Below are positions 43,878-53,049 of a DNA stretch of 64,000 nucleotides, piece by piece (the stretch's first letter is position 1; the number at the start of each line of letters is the position of its first letter). The stretch is from an uncultured Armatimonadota bacterium (lineage in GTDB: Bacteria; Armatimonadota; Fimbriimonadia; Fimbriimonadales; Fimbriimonadaceae), in contig CAIVDU010000071.1 in NCBI GenBank assembly GCA_903904815.1, forward strand, positions 144,673 to 208,672, given 5' to 3'. The position numbers were made by a program, and so were the translations under genes. The notes beneath the pieces are model-generated. The model was not told where the DNA came from, did not search any database, and saw nothing but the letters and a program-made list of their open reading frames with translations.

Positions 43878-44234
43878 GCTAAGTCAAACGCAGCCGATTA
43901 CGAGGTCTGGGTGGAACAAATGAAGCCAAAATGGGCCGCCAACCAAAGTTCTTCATTGGGAAAGCGAAGCGAGGATTTGCAATCTATGTGGAGTGCTTTG
44001 GCTTGAACCAGCTTTCAACAGGGTGGCTTGACACCCGTGTAACGTGGCCGAAGGGTGGAATTGAACGGTCTCTTTGAATCGAAGACTGCCTCAAACGCAC
44101 CACGCACGTCAAGCCGTGCTGATCAGAACGGCGTCAAGACCGCCGCACTCCACACCTCCGGCAACCCCTGGAAGCTATTGGACAAAGTCGATGCAGCAAT
44201 CTCCTAGACCAGATCCTGTATTAGGAGGCGGCAG
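43878..44234 (+). other. Intergenic region after gmd
   Basis: 357 nt with no gene above 60 codons. It holds two short open frames: 43931-44077 (48 codons, no ribosome-binding site) and 44061-44207, listed separately. It ends in a strong ribosome-binding site (TTAGGAGG) for the next gene. No terminator hairpin was found after gmd, so the cluster may be one transcript. Confidence 0.4.
44061..44207 (+). CDS. Possible small protein (48 residues)
   Basis: TTG 44061 is preceded by AAGGGTGG. The product begins MNGLFESKTASNAPRTSS and ends GNPWKLLDKVDAAIS; it is hydrophilic with no membrane segment or cysteine. Codons are GC-ending in the second half, as in neighbouring genes. I recognise no family. 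It may be a real small gene between gmd and the capsule-type gene, or a chance frame. Confidence 0.3.
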   Translation: MNGLFESKTASNAPRTSSRADQNGVKTAALHTSGNPWKLLDKVDAAIS

Positions 44235-45647
44235 TTGACGCCTGGCACCGGCAAGGAAGCGCAACTCGCTCGCCTCGGGCGCCTCGCCCTGATCGCGAAA
44301 GCCCTTAGTCTTCGCGCCTCCGCCAGTTGGGCACGCCTTTGCCGAAAGTTAGTCGTTCTCGACGCCGACTACTTCAAATTCGAAGTCGGTGACTTCCACC
44401 ACCACTTGCACCGCAATCGCGCCATCCGCAAACGCGCCGTCATTCTTAGGCTAGGTCCGGTCTGGTGTTCACGAAGCCACTTTGGGCTGGAGGCGAGAAA
44501 AGTCGTCGAAGGCCTCTCATTGCCAGAGCTGTACGCACTGGAGTGGGACGGAATATCGCTCCTAAAAGCGTTTCGGACGCGGTTCACGGGCATTGCCGGG
44601 AAATTTGACATTGAGGACAGTCCTCTGCTGACACGTGAAGTCGTGGCGGCGGAAATGTCTCAAGCCATCGCGATCTACGAAGCGCTTAAATGGCTGCTTC
44701 CGAAGCTTAAACCAGACTCGATGCTCATTTTCCAAGGGGCGTATGGGGTCAGCCGGATGCTTTACGAACTTGGGCAGTCGCTCAACACGCGAACGGTGGC
44801 CCTCGAAACTTCCTTTATGGGCGACCGAGTGTTTCTGGACGGATCGACGGGAATGATTCTCAACCGGATCGGCCTCGCCCAAACCTGGAGATTCAAATAT
44901 GAGGCCCAAGATTTTGCCTCTGACGCCGGTGAGCGCGCCTTCAGGATGTGGGAAGAGTCGAAATCGAAGAAGTTCTCCCACCACGCGACTTCCGGGATCG
45001 AGACTCAGGAAGCTTTCGAAGCCAAATTCGGCTTTTCTTTGGATCGCCCTTTTGCGCTCTTGTTAGCGCAGGTCAACATCGACGGAACGGTCATGTTGGA
45101 CTCGCCACTGTTTCCGCAGAGCGTTCCCTTCCTGCTCAAAACGATCGAGGAATGCCGACAACTTGAGATTCCACTGGTGATCCGGTTTCACCCGCGAGAA
45201 TCCATTAAGCACAACGACCTCTTCCCAGTCGATCCCAGTTTCCATGAAGTCCTGACTGCACTAGGCGGAGTAGTTCCTGAGAATGTTTGCTTCGTCTCCG
45301 GTCGCGAAGTGGACACTTTCATGCTGGTGAGGCATGCGCGAGTCGGAATCACTTTAGCGAGCCAGTCGGGCCTAGAAATGGCGCTCCACGGCAAGCCGGT
45401 GGTGATTGCCGCACATTCCTACTACGCAAACAAGGGGTTCACCTGGGACGTGGGGCACCCTTCGGCTCTCGGCGTTACTCTCGAGGCGGCTTGGAAGCAC
45501 GCCGACCAATGCCACTTTGACGCGGAGATCCAAAGGAAGGCGGGTCGCCTCCTCTTGGATCTTTTCGACACGTGCATGCCGCTCCGCACCGTAAAAGGAA
45601 GCGAAAACGTCATCCTTCGTCAATTTGGCCGACGAAACCACGCCTGA
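44235..45647 (+). CDS. Capsule polysaccharide biosynthesis-like protein
   Basis: 470 residues without membrane helices. The C-terminal half looks like the GT-B fold of capsule-type transferases (KpsS/KpsC or CDP-glycerol transferase-like): PFALLLAQVNIDGTVM, IPLVIRFHPRESIKHND, FVSGREVDTFMLVRHARVGITLASQSGLEMALHGKPVV. The Arg-Phe-His-Pro-Arg segment and the final Ser-Gly-Leu-Glu block are the recognisable features. TTG 44235 is chosen because AGGAGG lies 7 nt upstream. It probably adds a sugar-phosphate or Kdo-like unit. It overlaps the next gene by 23 nt. Confidence 0.65.
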   Translation: MTPGTGKEAQLARLGRLALIAKALSLRASASWARLCRKLVVLDADYFKFEVGDFHHHLHRNRAIRKRAVILRLGPVWCSRSHFGLEARKVVEGLSLPELYALEWDGISLLKAFRTRFTGIAGKFDIEDSPLLTREVVAAEMSQAIAIYEALKWLLPKLKPDSMLIFQGAYGVSRMLYELGQSLNTRTVALETSFMGDRVFLDGSTGMILNRIGLAQTWRFKYEAQDFASDAGERAFRMWEESKSKKFSHHATSGIETQEAFEAKFGFSLDRPFALLLAQVNIDGTVMLDSPLFPQSVPFLLKTIEECRQLEIPLVIRFHPRESIKHNDLFPVDPSFHEVLTALGGVVPENVCFVSGREVDTFMLVRHARVGITLASQSGLEMALHGKPVVIAAHSYYANKGFTWDVGHPSALGVTLEAAWKHADQCHFDAEIQRKAGRLLLDLFDTCMPLRTVKGSENVILRQFGRRNHA

Positions 45648-46539
45648 TTTCCAGGGTGATTCGTCGGCCATCCAGGTAGCATCAGGTGTGGCGTCGGGGA
45701 CTTTCGGTCGTACGAATAGGGTGTTTCCACCCATCTGGCTTCGACTTGGCTTGCCAAGAACCAGCGAAGAGCTCGAACCGCTTCTTGAAGCAGCCGGGGA
45801 AGCATCTTTACCGATCGATATCACTTCCCAGCCCGGCCTTTGGGGCGGCCGTCTCCGAGGTCCAGATCGGTTCTTCACTTACGTGGGCTCGTCCCATTTT
45901 GAGCATTCCACGGATCAGACCCATGCCGCCAACCTGGTCCAGGCCGACCTGATACAAACTTTGAGTGCGATTGGAAATGAAACAATCGACATCTACTTTT
46001 TGAGAGTCCGGCGCGCAATCGAAGAGTTTCAAATCAACGGCGTTCTGGAGGCTCTGGAGTCGGCCAAGCAAGAGGGTCACATACGATTCCTAGGCTTATG
46101 CTGCGACGGAAACCCCTTCGCTTCCCTGTCTCTATGGCAGTTCCATGATGCTTTCGATGTCCTCCAAGTGCCGTCAAATCCAGTCGATCAAGACGCCTAC
46201 GAAACGCTCACTCCGCTCGCCAAAGAGAGGAGAGTTGGGATTCTGGGGTCGAAGACTCTCGACTGGCTTGGCGACCAGCCGTTTCAAGCATCGAGTGCCG
46301 AGGACTCGGGAGAGGAGATCGCCAAGGCATATCTTCGCCGGGCGACGCTCGAACACCCCGCGTTGGTGAATGTTCGGAGTGCTACGGACATCCAAGCGGT
46401 TCTGGAGAGTTCCACTGAAGATTCCAGTCCAGAAGTCGAATCTCGCCTCGATCAGGTCATTTCGCTGGCCGTTCAGGTTGCCCAGTTGAGTGAGTCCGGG
46501 CTGTCATCCTCTGCCGGTTCAAGAGGGTCAAATGAGTGA
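45625..46539 (+). CDS. Aldo/keto reductase-like protein, probably lacking the catalytic tyrosine
   Basis: 304 residues with the sequence pattern of an AKR barrel: DLIQTLSAIGNETIDIYFLRV, EEFQINGVLEALESAKQEGHIRFLGLCCDGN, FDVLQVPSNPVDQDA and a C-terminal LRRATLEHPALVNVRSATDI. In active AKRs a D-(A/T)-x-x-x-Y motif sits after the second strand. Here that stretch is LPIDITSQPGLWGGRL with no Tyr at the expected place, and the usual catalytic Lys is not evident. It may be a pseudoenzyme or a divergent lyase-like barrel. It is coupled to the capsule-type gene (TTG start, 23-nt overlap). Confidence 0.6.
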   Translation: MADETTPDFQGDSSAIQVASGVASGTFGRTNRVFPPIWLRLGLPRTSEELEPLLEAAGEASLPIDITSQPGLWGGRLRGPDRFFTYVGSSHFEHSTDQTHAANLVQADLIQTLSAIGNETIDIYFLRVRRAIEEFQINGVLEALESAKQEGHIRFLGLCCDGNPFASLSLWQFHDAFDVLQVPSNPVDQDAYETLTPLAKERRVGILGSKTLDWLGDQPFQASSAEDSGEEIAKAYLRRATLEHPALVNVRSATDIQAVLESSTEDSSPEVESRLDQVISLAVQVAQLSESGLSSSAGSRGSNE

Positions 46540-46608
46540 TTCCGCACCGTTAGTCCAGCCCCAGCGCTCGGCCAACCAGTTGGGTCATTTCTTGGAAGGA
46601 ACCCCGAA

Positions 46609-46878
46609 ATGACCATCCCTCAATTTGACCAGTTCTTGACCGCGGTGTTGCTTATCTGTGCAGCCGGAGTCATCTTGAACGTGGCCAAATTTAAGTCGCG
46701 CGGAATGAGTGCCCGTTATCTCGCCGCCGCCTTTTGCTCGCTTGGCGTAGGAGTGTTCCTCATCAAATTGGGAGCCAATCAGTACGTTATGGGACTCTCC
46801 GGCGCCGTCACTTTTGGGTTCTTAGCCGCAGATGTGGTGTTTCGACTCAAGAACCCGTCTAAGCGAGGCCATCGGTGA
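46609..46878 (+). CDS. Small membrane protein
   Basis: 89 residues, three predicted helices (TAVLLICAAGVILNVA, YLAAAFCSLGVGVFLIKLG, YVMGLSGAVTFGFLAADVVF) and a basic C-terminus (RLKNPSKRGHR). No recognised family. It has a usable ribosome-binding site (AAGGAA) and overlaps the amine oxidase start by 4 nt (GTGA), so the two are translated together. Confidence 0.65.
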   Translation: MTIPQFDQFLTAVLLICAAGVILNVAKFKSRGMSARYLAAAFCSLGVGVFLIKLGANQYVMGLSGAVTFGFLAADVVFRLKNPSKRGHR

Positions 46879-48182
46879 GGGTTGGCGTCGTTGGCCTCGG
46901 AATGTCTGGACTTCGGGCCGCCATGCTACTTGAGCGGGCCGGATTCGAAACGAAACTGTTTGAGGCTCGCGGTAGGCCGGGCGGCAGACTCCACACTTCT
47001 GACGAGGGCGACGGCGTGCTCTATGAAACGGGCGGCGAATGGATCGACGCCGACCATGAGCGGATCATTGACCTTCTCAAAGAGTTTGATCTCGAACCTG
47101 ATCCCAAGGGCGCTTGGCCAAAACGGCTCCAGTATCGGGGGAAACACACCACTGAAGATCTCATCTGGACCGATGCGCTCGAAGACGATCTGCGGGTCGA
47201 GAGAGCGGTGCGAGACATGTGTGAGGGGCTTAAATCTCCGGCATGGGAGAACGTTCAGGCCCTCGATTGGGACCGGCGCACCGTCACTGATTTTCTTTGT
47301 GAGCACACCGAAAGCGAACGGGGCCTCTGGTACGTAAACGCGAAGTATCGCTCGGACGAGGGCGATGACCTCGACCGCGTCGGACTGCTAGGCTGGCTCG
47401 CTGGATTTCAGAACTATCTGGACCGCGAAGGGGATGAACTGAGCGCATTTCGGTTCCCGGGAGGCGCGAGTCGCCTGTGCAACCTGATGCTGGGGACCCT
47501 CAAAACCGAGGCGCATTTTTCGCGCGTTTTGGAACGCGTGCGTCAAGACGCAACCGGCGTAACCCTCGTTTTTAGTGACGGTGAAGAGCGCGTCGATCGC
47601 GTCATCCTGACACTGCCCCCCCGAGCTCTTGAAAAGGTCGTTTTCGAACCCGCTCTTTCCGTGGGCAAGCGATGTGCCATCGAGGCTTGCCAGTTGAGTC
47701 GCGCAATTAAGATCAGTTGGCACTTCAAGGAAGCTTGGTGGAAGAACCACGCATGGGGTGGCAGCATGCTTTGCGACAACTCCCTGCAACAGACCTGGGA
47801 TGGCTCTCTAGGCGATGCTGCGGTCATGAGCGCCTACATCTGTGGTGACGAGGCGACTCGATGGATCCAGAAAGGGGATCCGGTCAACGAGGGGCTGTTC
47901 GAATTGAGCCAACTTTTTCCTGAAGCCTCAAAACAGTTCGTTCGGGGATGGGTTCATGACTGGGTACGCGATCCCTACGCCCAGGGAGCATTCACCCACT
48001 TGGCCCCAGGTTACGTTTTGGAGCACATGCGGTACATCACTCCTCAAGAGTCCCGCGTCCACTTTGCCGGTGATCACACGGCAACTTGGACCGGCTTTAT
48101 TGAGGGGGCGGTTGAGAGCGCGGAGAGGGTCGTCGCCGAGATCGTCGCGATCGAATCCGCCGAACCCAAGAGCAGCGCCTGA
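46875..48182 (+). CDS. FAD-dependent amine oxidase / monoamine oxidase-like
   Basis: 435 residues. The N-terminal FAD dinucleotide fold is GVVGLGMSGLRAAMLLERAGF, followed by the GRPGGRLHTS motif typical of the amine oxidase/protoporphyrinogen oxidase superfamily. The C-terminal flavin site is seen in RVHFAGDHTATWTGFIEGAVESAERV. The middle substrate domain includes a WHFKEAWW segment. It oxidises an amine or a similar C-N or C-C bond; the substrate is not evident. GTG 46875 is the start. Confidence 0.86.
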   Translation: MRVGVVGLGMSGLRAAMLLERAGFETKLFEARGRPGGRLHTSDEGDGVLYETGGEWIDADHERIIDLLKEFDLEPDPKGAWPKRLQYRGKHTTEDLIWTDALEDDLRVERAVRDMCEGLKSPAWENVQALDWDRRTVTDFLCEHTESERGLWYVNAKYRSDEGDDLDRVGLLGWLAGFQNYLDREGDELSAFRFPGGASRLCNLMLGTLKTEAHFSRVLERVRQDATGVTLVFSDGEERVDRVILTLPPRALEKVVFEPALSVGKRCAIEACQLSRAIKISWHFKEAWWKNHAWGGSMLCDNSLQQTWDGSLGDAAVMSAYICGDEATRWIQKGDPVNEGLFELSQLFPEASKQFVRGWVHDWVRDPYAQGAFTHLAPGYVLEHMRYITPQESRVHFAGDHTATWTGFIEGAVESAERVVAEIVAIESAEPKSSA

Positions 48183-48259
48183 TTCGAAGGCGCCCTATTC
48201 CTGATGAAAACCCACCAGTCAGTTTTTCCTAACGACAAACTACTAACTTATCCTTCGCC

Positions 48260-49855
48260 ATGAAGCAGCTAATAAAGGGATTCAACTGGGGACTTACCGG
48301 AGAAGTCCAGGACATGCTGGTTGAGTACGGGCGAGTAGTCGCCCGCGGACCCGAGCTTGGAATACCCAGCGAGACAACACGAATCGACCTGACAGGCAAG
48401 TGGCTATTGCCCAGTTTTGTGGAGTCGCATTGCCACATTCTGCCGACCGGGCTCGACCTCCTGAAACTACATCTGGGCTTCGCGGAGAACCACCAAGACG
48501 TGCTGGACTCCGTGCGGGAGCGGTTCAATGAACAACCGGAAGGATGGATCCATGCGGTCCACTACGATCAGAACCGCTACGCCGGCATTCACATCACCCG
48601 AGATCAGTTGGATGCGATCAGCCGATCGAGGCCAATCGTTCTGCGCCACGTCAATGGTCACGCCAGCATCGCCAATTCAGCCGCTCTGGAAGCAGCAGGA
48701 ATCGGCGAAGACGTCCAAGACCCGGTGGGGGGAACGTACGTTCGCGACGAAGCTGGAAGATTGAACGGCGTCCTGCTAGAGGCGGCCCATGAGTTCGTGG
48801 CAGCGGCGGCCCCGAAACCGTCACGAAGTGAGATGGTGGAAGCCATTCTTCGAGCGGGCAAACTGATGCACTCCCAAGGAATCGGCTGTGCGACGGACAT
48901 GATGACCGGCTTCTTTAACCTGGAAGACGAACTGGCAAGTTATCAACTTGCGGCGGAGGCGGGCAGTCCCATTCACATGAGACTCTTCGTTCAATGGAAC
49001 GAAGTATTCGGCCCCCGAGCCGCGCCCGAGATGGTGGAACGTATCCGATCCCTCACGCATGGCTCGCCTTCGCGCCCCGATAGGGGCAAGGACGTGCGGG
49101 TCGCGGGCATCAAGATCTTCGCAGATGGAGCAATTGGCTCTGGCACCGCAGCTATCTATGGGAAATTCCTGGGTGAGCGAAAGGCAGGCGTGACACGTTC
49201 TCGACGTGGCGAGGATCTTGCCAGAGGCCCAGAACGAGAAACCGACGGTCAACTCATGTACTCGATTGATCGCCTCAACAAAATGGTGGAGACAGCGCAC
49301 AACGCGGGTTTCGTCGTCGCCGTCCATTCGATCGGCGATTACAGCACGGATCTCGTCATGAACGCCTTCGAGCGGACCGGTGAACCCTCTCGGCACCGAA
49401 TCGAACATGCGATGTTGCTGAGCGACGCACAGATTGAACGAATGGCACGACTCCAACTTCACTGCACATTTCAGCCTGAATTCCTCAAGCGGCTGGGACC
49501 GGCCTATCGTCGTCAGTTAGGGGAAGATCGAACCGCCTTCCTCATTCGTTCTCGAAGCGTTCTCGACGCGGGTATTCCCATGAGCTTTAGTTCGGACCGA
49601 CCTATCGTCGCCGGCAATCCGTGGGACGGGATCGAAGCGGCTTCAAATCGCCCTAAGGGTTTCTCTCCGACTGAAAACTGCACTCGGGAAGAAGCGATCC
49701 TGGCCTACACGGCTGGAGGCGCGCTCGCCAATGGAGAGCCAGACCTGATGGGTACCTTGAATCCTGGTTCGCTCGCCGATTTCCAACTCTATGCCAAAAG
49801 CCCTGTCCACGATGCGATCGAGTTGGCGGTCTTGAACCAAGATCATGAAGTTTAG
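48260..49855 (+). CDS. Amidohydrolase family protein (YtcJ-like)
   Basis: 531 residues of the amidohydrolase 3 group, metal-dependent hydrolases of amides, esters or exocyclic bonds. Seen: beta-sandwich start, first metal site in LPSFVESHCHILPTG, a large insert, GIKIFADGAIGSGTA, VAVHSIGDYSTD, RIEHAML and the last metal Asp in MSFSSDRPIVAGNPW. TATCCT lies 5 nt before ATG 48260, which may mark a leaderless start. A terminator follows at 50012. Confidence 0.87.
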   Translation: MKQLIKGFNWGLTGEVQDMLVEYGRVVARGPELGIPSETTRIDLTGKWLLPSFVESHCHILPTGLDLLKLHLGFAENHQDVLDSVRERFNEQPEGWIHAVHYDQNRYAGIHITRDQLDAISRSRPIVLRHVNGHASIANSAALEAAGIGEDVQDPVGGTYVRDEAGRLNGVLLEAAHEFVAAAAPKPSRSEMVEAILRAGKLMHSQGIGCATDMMTGFFNLEDELASYQLAAEAGSPIHMRLFVQWNEVFGPRAAPEMVERIRSLTHGSPSRPDRGKDVRVAGIKIFADGAIGSGTAAIYGKFLGERKAGVTRSRRGEDLARGPERETDGQLMYSIDRLNKMVETAHNAGFVVAVHSIGDYSTDLVMNAFERTGEPSRHRIEHAMLLSDAQIERMARLQLHCTFQPEFLKRLGPAYRRQLGEDRTAFLIRSRSVLDAGIPMSFSSDRPIVAGNPWDGIEAASNRPKGFSPTENCTREEAILAYTAGGALANGEPDLMGTLNPGSLADFQLYAKSPVHDAIELAVLNQDHEV

Positions 49856-49976
49856 TAGAGAATTCTGAATAAGAGTTCATCGGGCGGAACGCCGGGTTCT
49901 TGCGCGACGTCAGAACAGATGACGCATATCCTCCTTCCCACCCGGAGCCGCAATCGTCATGGGCGTCCGGGAAACT

Positions 49977-49998
49977 CCCTCTCAGTATTGTGAGAGGG
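49977..49998 (+). terminator. Hairpin downstream of the amidohydrolase gene
   Basis: CCCTCTCA and TGAGAGGG form a perfect 8-bp stem with a 6-nt loop (GTATTG). No T run follows directly; it may assist the terminator 14 nt further on. Confidence 0.5.
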
Positions 49999-50011
49999 CT
50001 GCATTCATACT

Positions 50012-50037
50012 GGGGCTCTTTATCGGGCCCCTTTTTT
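50012..50037 (+). terminator. Rho-independent terminator of the amidohydrolase gene
   Basis: GGGGC (50012-50016) pairs with GCCCC (50027-50031) and is followed by six T. It lies directly before the end of the convergent TPR gene. Confidence 0.75.
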
Positions 50038-51553
50038 ATTCACCGGGTTGGCCGGAAGGTTTTTGTTCAGCAGCAAACGCGCTTCGCGCTCCAGCCGCTT
50101 CTTTGAGCGCCTCACCTAAATCAACTCTCGCCTCAGTCATGGCGTCTTGCCCGCCACCAGAGAAGTAAGACTGAACCGACAAAAGGGTTTGGACAAACAA
50201 GCTGAGTGCTAGGCTTCGCCGGTCGTTCGATCCCTTATAGAGGATTGGGGTCGGGAATCCAGAAAGATAAGCTTGCCGCGCTTGAGTCAATCGCAGGGTT
50301 ACCGCGACCTTTTCACGCGTGGAGGTGTCGTCGGGCCGGGATAGCGCGCGCTGCATGAGGAGCCGAGTCTCGTCGCCCAGCGACTTCACCGAGTCGTCAA
50401 TCGCTCCCGCCGCCAAAGCGTAATCTCGTTGAAGTTCGGAGGCTGACTCGGTGCTCGGTAGCTTCTTGGCTTCGGCAAAATCCGCAGTCACTGCGTCCGG
50501 ATCCCCCAGAAGCGCTTTGCAGAGACCATGGAGGTAGAAGGCCTGGCGTGACGGATGCTGCTTGATCGCTTGATCCAAGTGGTCAAGTGCCTTGTCGGGC
50601 TCCAACCTTGCCAAGCTCAGTTCAGCGAGCATCAGCCGGGTCCGAGAACCGTTTGGATCCCGGGCAATCGCTTCGTTGAGAGCGGACCGTGCCTCGTCGC
50701 TCTTGCCCGCTGCCATCCATGCGCGGGCGGCGAGCGCTCTCAATTCTGGGCGGTCAGGCGCCAGCAGGACCGCTCGGTCGGCTTCTTCGCCCGCCTCGGC
50801 AGAGCGATGGGAGTCAAGCAATGTCTGGACCAGTAGGATGCGCCGGTCGATGTCAAACGGTTTCTCGTCGACGGAGTCTCGAAGAAGCGTGGTAGCTCGT
50901 CCGTAGTCAGAGGATTGAATCAGTTGGTCGACCTTCGCCCTGAGTTGACTGTCGTCTTCCACTTTGGGCGCCAGGACGACCTCGAGCGGCTTTGGAGCCT
51001 GGCCCACCGCTTCGGTCGGGGTAGAAAGTTGCTGCTGAGCAACAACACTTTTCAGCGGACCATAGCTGATGTGCATGACCCAAGTTCGTGCAGATGACTG
51101 ACCGGACTGTGAAGAATCGACACCCCCGGACTGACTGACAACCGCATTGAGAGTTTCGCTCCAGATCTTGCGGGAGTTGAAGTACAGGGTCGCCTTCGGG
51201 CTGGAATCACTTTTCTTCGAACCACCAAGTTCATAGGTCAGGACATAGTGGGCGCCCAGCTTTGACGCAATACCAAAACCCTCGTTCAATGACGGCCATC
51301 GGGGCGGCCTCACGATCTTGCGATCTTCGACGGCGATGCGAAAGGTAGGATCTGTCGAGCCGTAGACGATCGGGATTGCCTTACCTTGGGTCAGAAATTC
51401 GTTGGCAATGTAGTCTGCCATCGAGATATTCATCTCCGCGTCCGCCTTTGAAGTCGTCTTCGCTTGAAAGATCAGAATCGGCGGAAGCCCTTGTTGGGCC
51501 GACACCACAGCGGCGAGAGCCGAAAGGGTGAGAAGAGCGCTCATGAGCATCAT
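50036..51553 (-). CDS. Secreted TPR-repeat protein
   Basis: About 505 residues. The signal peptide (MMLMSALLTLSALAAVVSAQQG) is followed by an alpha/beta domain to about 170 (ILIFQAKTTSKADAEMN, GSTDPTFRIAVED) that recalls TolB- or FlgT-like binding domains. From about 215 there are TPR repeats with the usual pattern (VDQLIQSSDYGRATTLL, ALAARAWMAAGKSDEARSALNEAI, AELSLARLEPDKALDHLDQAI). It probably scaffolds periplasmic proteins. ATG 51553 is 2 nt after the upstream stop, so it is coupled to the zinc-ribbon TPR gene. Confidence 0.75.
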   Translation of the reverse strand: MMLMSALLTLSALAAVVSAQQGLPPILIFQAKTTSKADAEMNISMADYIANEFLTQGKAIPIVYGSTDPTFRIAVEDRKIVRPPRWPSLNEGFGIASKLGAHYVLTYELGGSKKSDSSPKATLYFNSRKIWSETLNAVVSQSGGVDSSQSGQSSARTWVMHISYGPLKSVVAQQQLSTPTEAVGQAPKPLEVVLAPKVEDDSQLRAKVDQLIQSSDYGRATTLLRDSVDEKPFDIDRRILLVQTLLDSHRSAEAGEEADRAVLLAPDRPELRALAARAWMAAGKSDEARSALNEAIARDPNGSRTRLMLAELSLARLEPDKALDHLDQAIKQHPSRQAFYLHGLCKALLGDPDAVTADFAEAKKLPSTESASELQRDYALAAGAIDDSVKSLGDETRLLMQRALSRPDDTSTREKVAVTLRLTQARQAYLSGFPTPILYKGSNDRRSLALSLFVQTLLSVQSYFSGGGQDAMTEARVDLGEALKEAAGARSAFAAEQKPSGQPGE

Positions 51554-51555
51554 CG

Positions 51556-52860
51556 TCAGCCTCCCAGGACCTTGCCAGCCTGCTGGCAAGCATCGAGCGT
51601 CGCTTGGATACTAGTCTTGTCACCGCGTCCGGAGTCGAGGGCTTGCCGGCATGCCGCCACAGCTCTCGAGTAAGCGGAGATGGCATCGCTTGTCCGCCCC
51701 AACTTCGAATAGACCTGTCCGAGCCTCTGGTTCAGTCGAATTGGGTCGCCTCCGCCCCGCAAGGCCTTTTCGAAGGACACTGCCGCGGCGCCGAAGCTGC
51801 CAACCATGTACTGTTGATATCCGGTCCTCGACAGCGCTTCTACGCCGTTGGACCCGAGTCCACCGGTGTCACCTACGGGTTGGGATCCCCCCGAGAGTGC
51901 ACGTCCGCCAGAATGACGAACCTTGATTTCGATCACTCCGGGATCGTCTTCCGCAGGTTTGGGCGGGGATTGTATGCTGCCATTGTCTGAAGGAGTTCCG
52001 CCGCTCCCCTCGGGCGTAGGAGCTGGATCTCCGCCCGCCGGGGGAACATAGTTCTGCTGTTGACCTGCGTTAGATGGGCCAGGGTTCTGCGGGCGATTAG
52101 AACCATCGGGCACGAGGGTTAGTGGTCCGCTCAAACCACCGGGTTGGACCGGCAAACTGCCAGGCCCCACCGACTCGAAGGGCGGACGGGAATCGCCGGA
52201 GTTACGGGACTGGTCGTTGGTCGGCTGCGGGATATTCGAAGGCGCGGGAGCGGTTCCACCACCTTGACCCTGGCTCGCACCTGGATTTTGGTTCGGCGCA
52301 GTTGGGTTCGTCGGCGAAGGGTTCTGATTGGTTCCGAAGGTGATTGGCAGGTCGCTCTTTTGGGGCGTCAAACTAGCAACTTCTTGCTTTGCAGTCGCGT
52401 TGTGTACGAGCCAGGCGCCAAGGCAGAACACCGACAATACAGCGGCGGCCGCTGCTACAAGGGGCCATTTCCCTTGATTCGACTCCGGGACGTGGAGCAC
52501 ATTGCCAAGGGCCGTTCGTAAACCGTTTCGGCGGATCTTGTCGAGTTCCGAATCCGGGTTTAGTTCGACTACTTTTTCGGCATAAACAAGCGCCTCGGAA
52601 ATGTTCCCGAGCCGCTCTAGACATAAGCTCTTCAGGATCAGCGCCTCCACGTATCGTGGATTGGATTCCAGAGCCGAATCGGCGATGGCAATGGCTTCTT
52701 CGATTCGACCTTCGCCGAACGCGATGTTGCCTTCAGATATCCAAGCGGAGACTTTCTCCTGAGCATCTTGTAGGTCTGATTCAGCGAGCGCAGTTCCACA
52801 CCGCTTACAAAACGCGCTATCGAGGCTATTTGGGGTGGAGCATTGGTGACACGAGACCAT
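51556..52860 (-). CDS. Zinc-ribbon, TPR and membrane-anchor protein
   Basis: 434 residues from ATG 52860. Domains in order: zinc ribbon (C4, C7, C18, C21 in CHQC and CKRCG), cytoplasmic TPR segment (about 35-105), one membrane helix (132-153), a long low-complexity Pro/Gly/Asn/Gln linker (about 160-345) and a C-terminal TPR pair (AAVSFEKALRGG, GQVYSKLGRTSDAISAYSRAV). The layout suggests a sensor or scaffold linking cytoplasm and envelope. The frame is open to TTG 52914. A GGAG stands 14 nt before ATG, which is distant. Confidence 0.75.
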   Translation of the reverse strand: MVSCHQCSTPNSLDSAFCKRCGTALAESDLQDAQEKVSAWISEGNIAFGEGRIEEAIAIADSALESNPRYVEALILKSLCLERLGNISEALVYAEKVVELNPDSELDKIRRNGLRTALGNVLHVPESNQGKWPLVAAAAAVLSVFCLGAWLVHNATAKQEVASLTPQKSDLPITFGTNQNPSPTNPTAPNQNPGASQGQGGGTAPAPSNIPQPTNDQSRNSGDSRPPFESVGPGSLPVQPGGLSGPLTLVPDGSNRPQNPGPSNAGQQQNYVPPAGGDPAPTPEGSGGTPSDNGSIQSPPKPAEDDPGVIEIKVRHSGGRALSGGSQPVGDTGGLGSNGVEALSRTGYQQYMVGSFGAAAVSFEKALRGGGDPIRLNQRLGQVYSKLGRTSDAISAYSRAVAACRQALDSGRGDKTSIQATLDACQQAGKVLGG

Positions 52861-53037
52861 CAAAGGCTTGAATTCTCCTGTGCGAATCGATCCGTTCTCG
52901 GCACATTGTACCAAACGGGCCGGTTATGACCCGCCTGCAGCACGTGGCATCCTGCGGGTTTGTTCACGTTCTAGTGTATAGGACGGGCCCACCGGGGTGG
53001 AACTACTCAAATTGCGACGACATTTTCGGCCAGGCGG

Positions 53038-53043
53038 TATCTT
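53038..53043 (+). promoter_or_regulatory. -10 element, putative leaderless start of gcvT
   Basis: TATCTT ends 6 nt before ATG 53050, with no Shine-Dalgarno sequence. Confidence 0.45.
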
Positions 53044-53049
53044 CGAGTC

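Noticed and set aside
43931..44077. 48-codon frame just after gmd
   Set aside because: No ribosome-binding site, and it overlaps the slightly better candidate at 44061; not listed as a gene.
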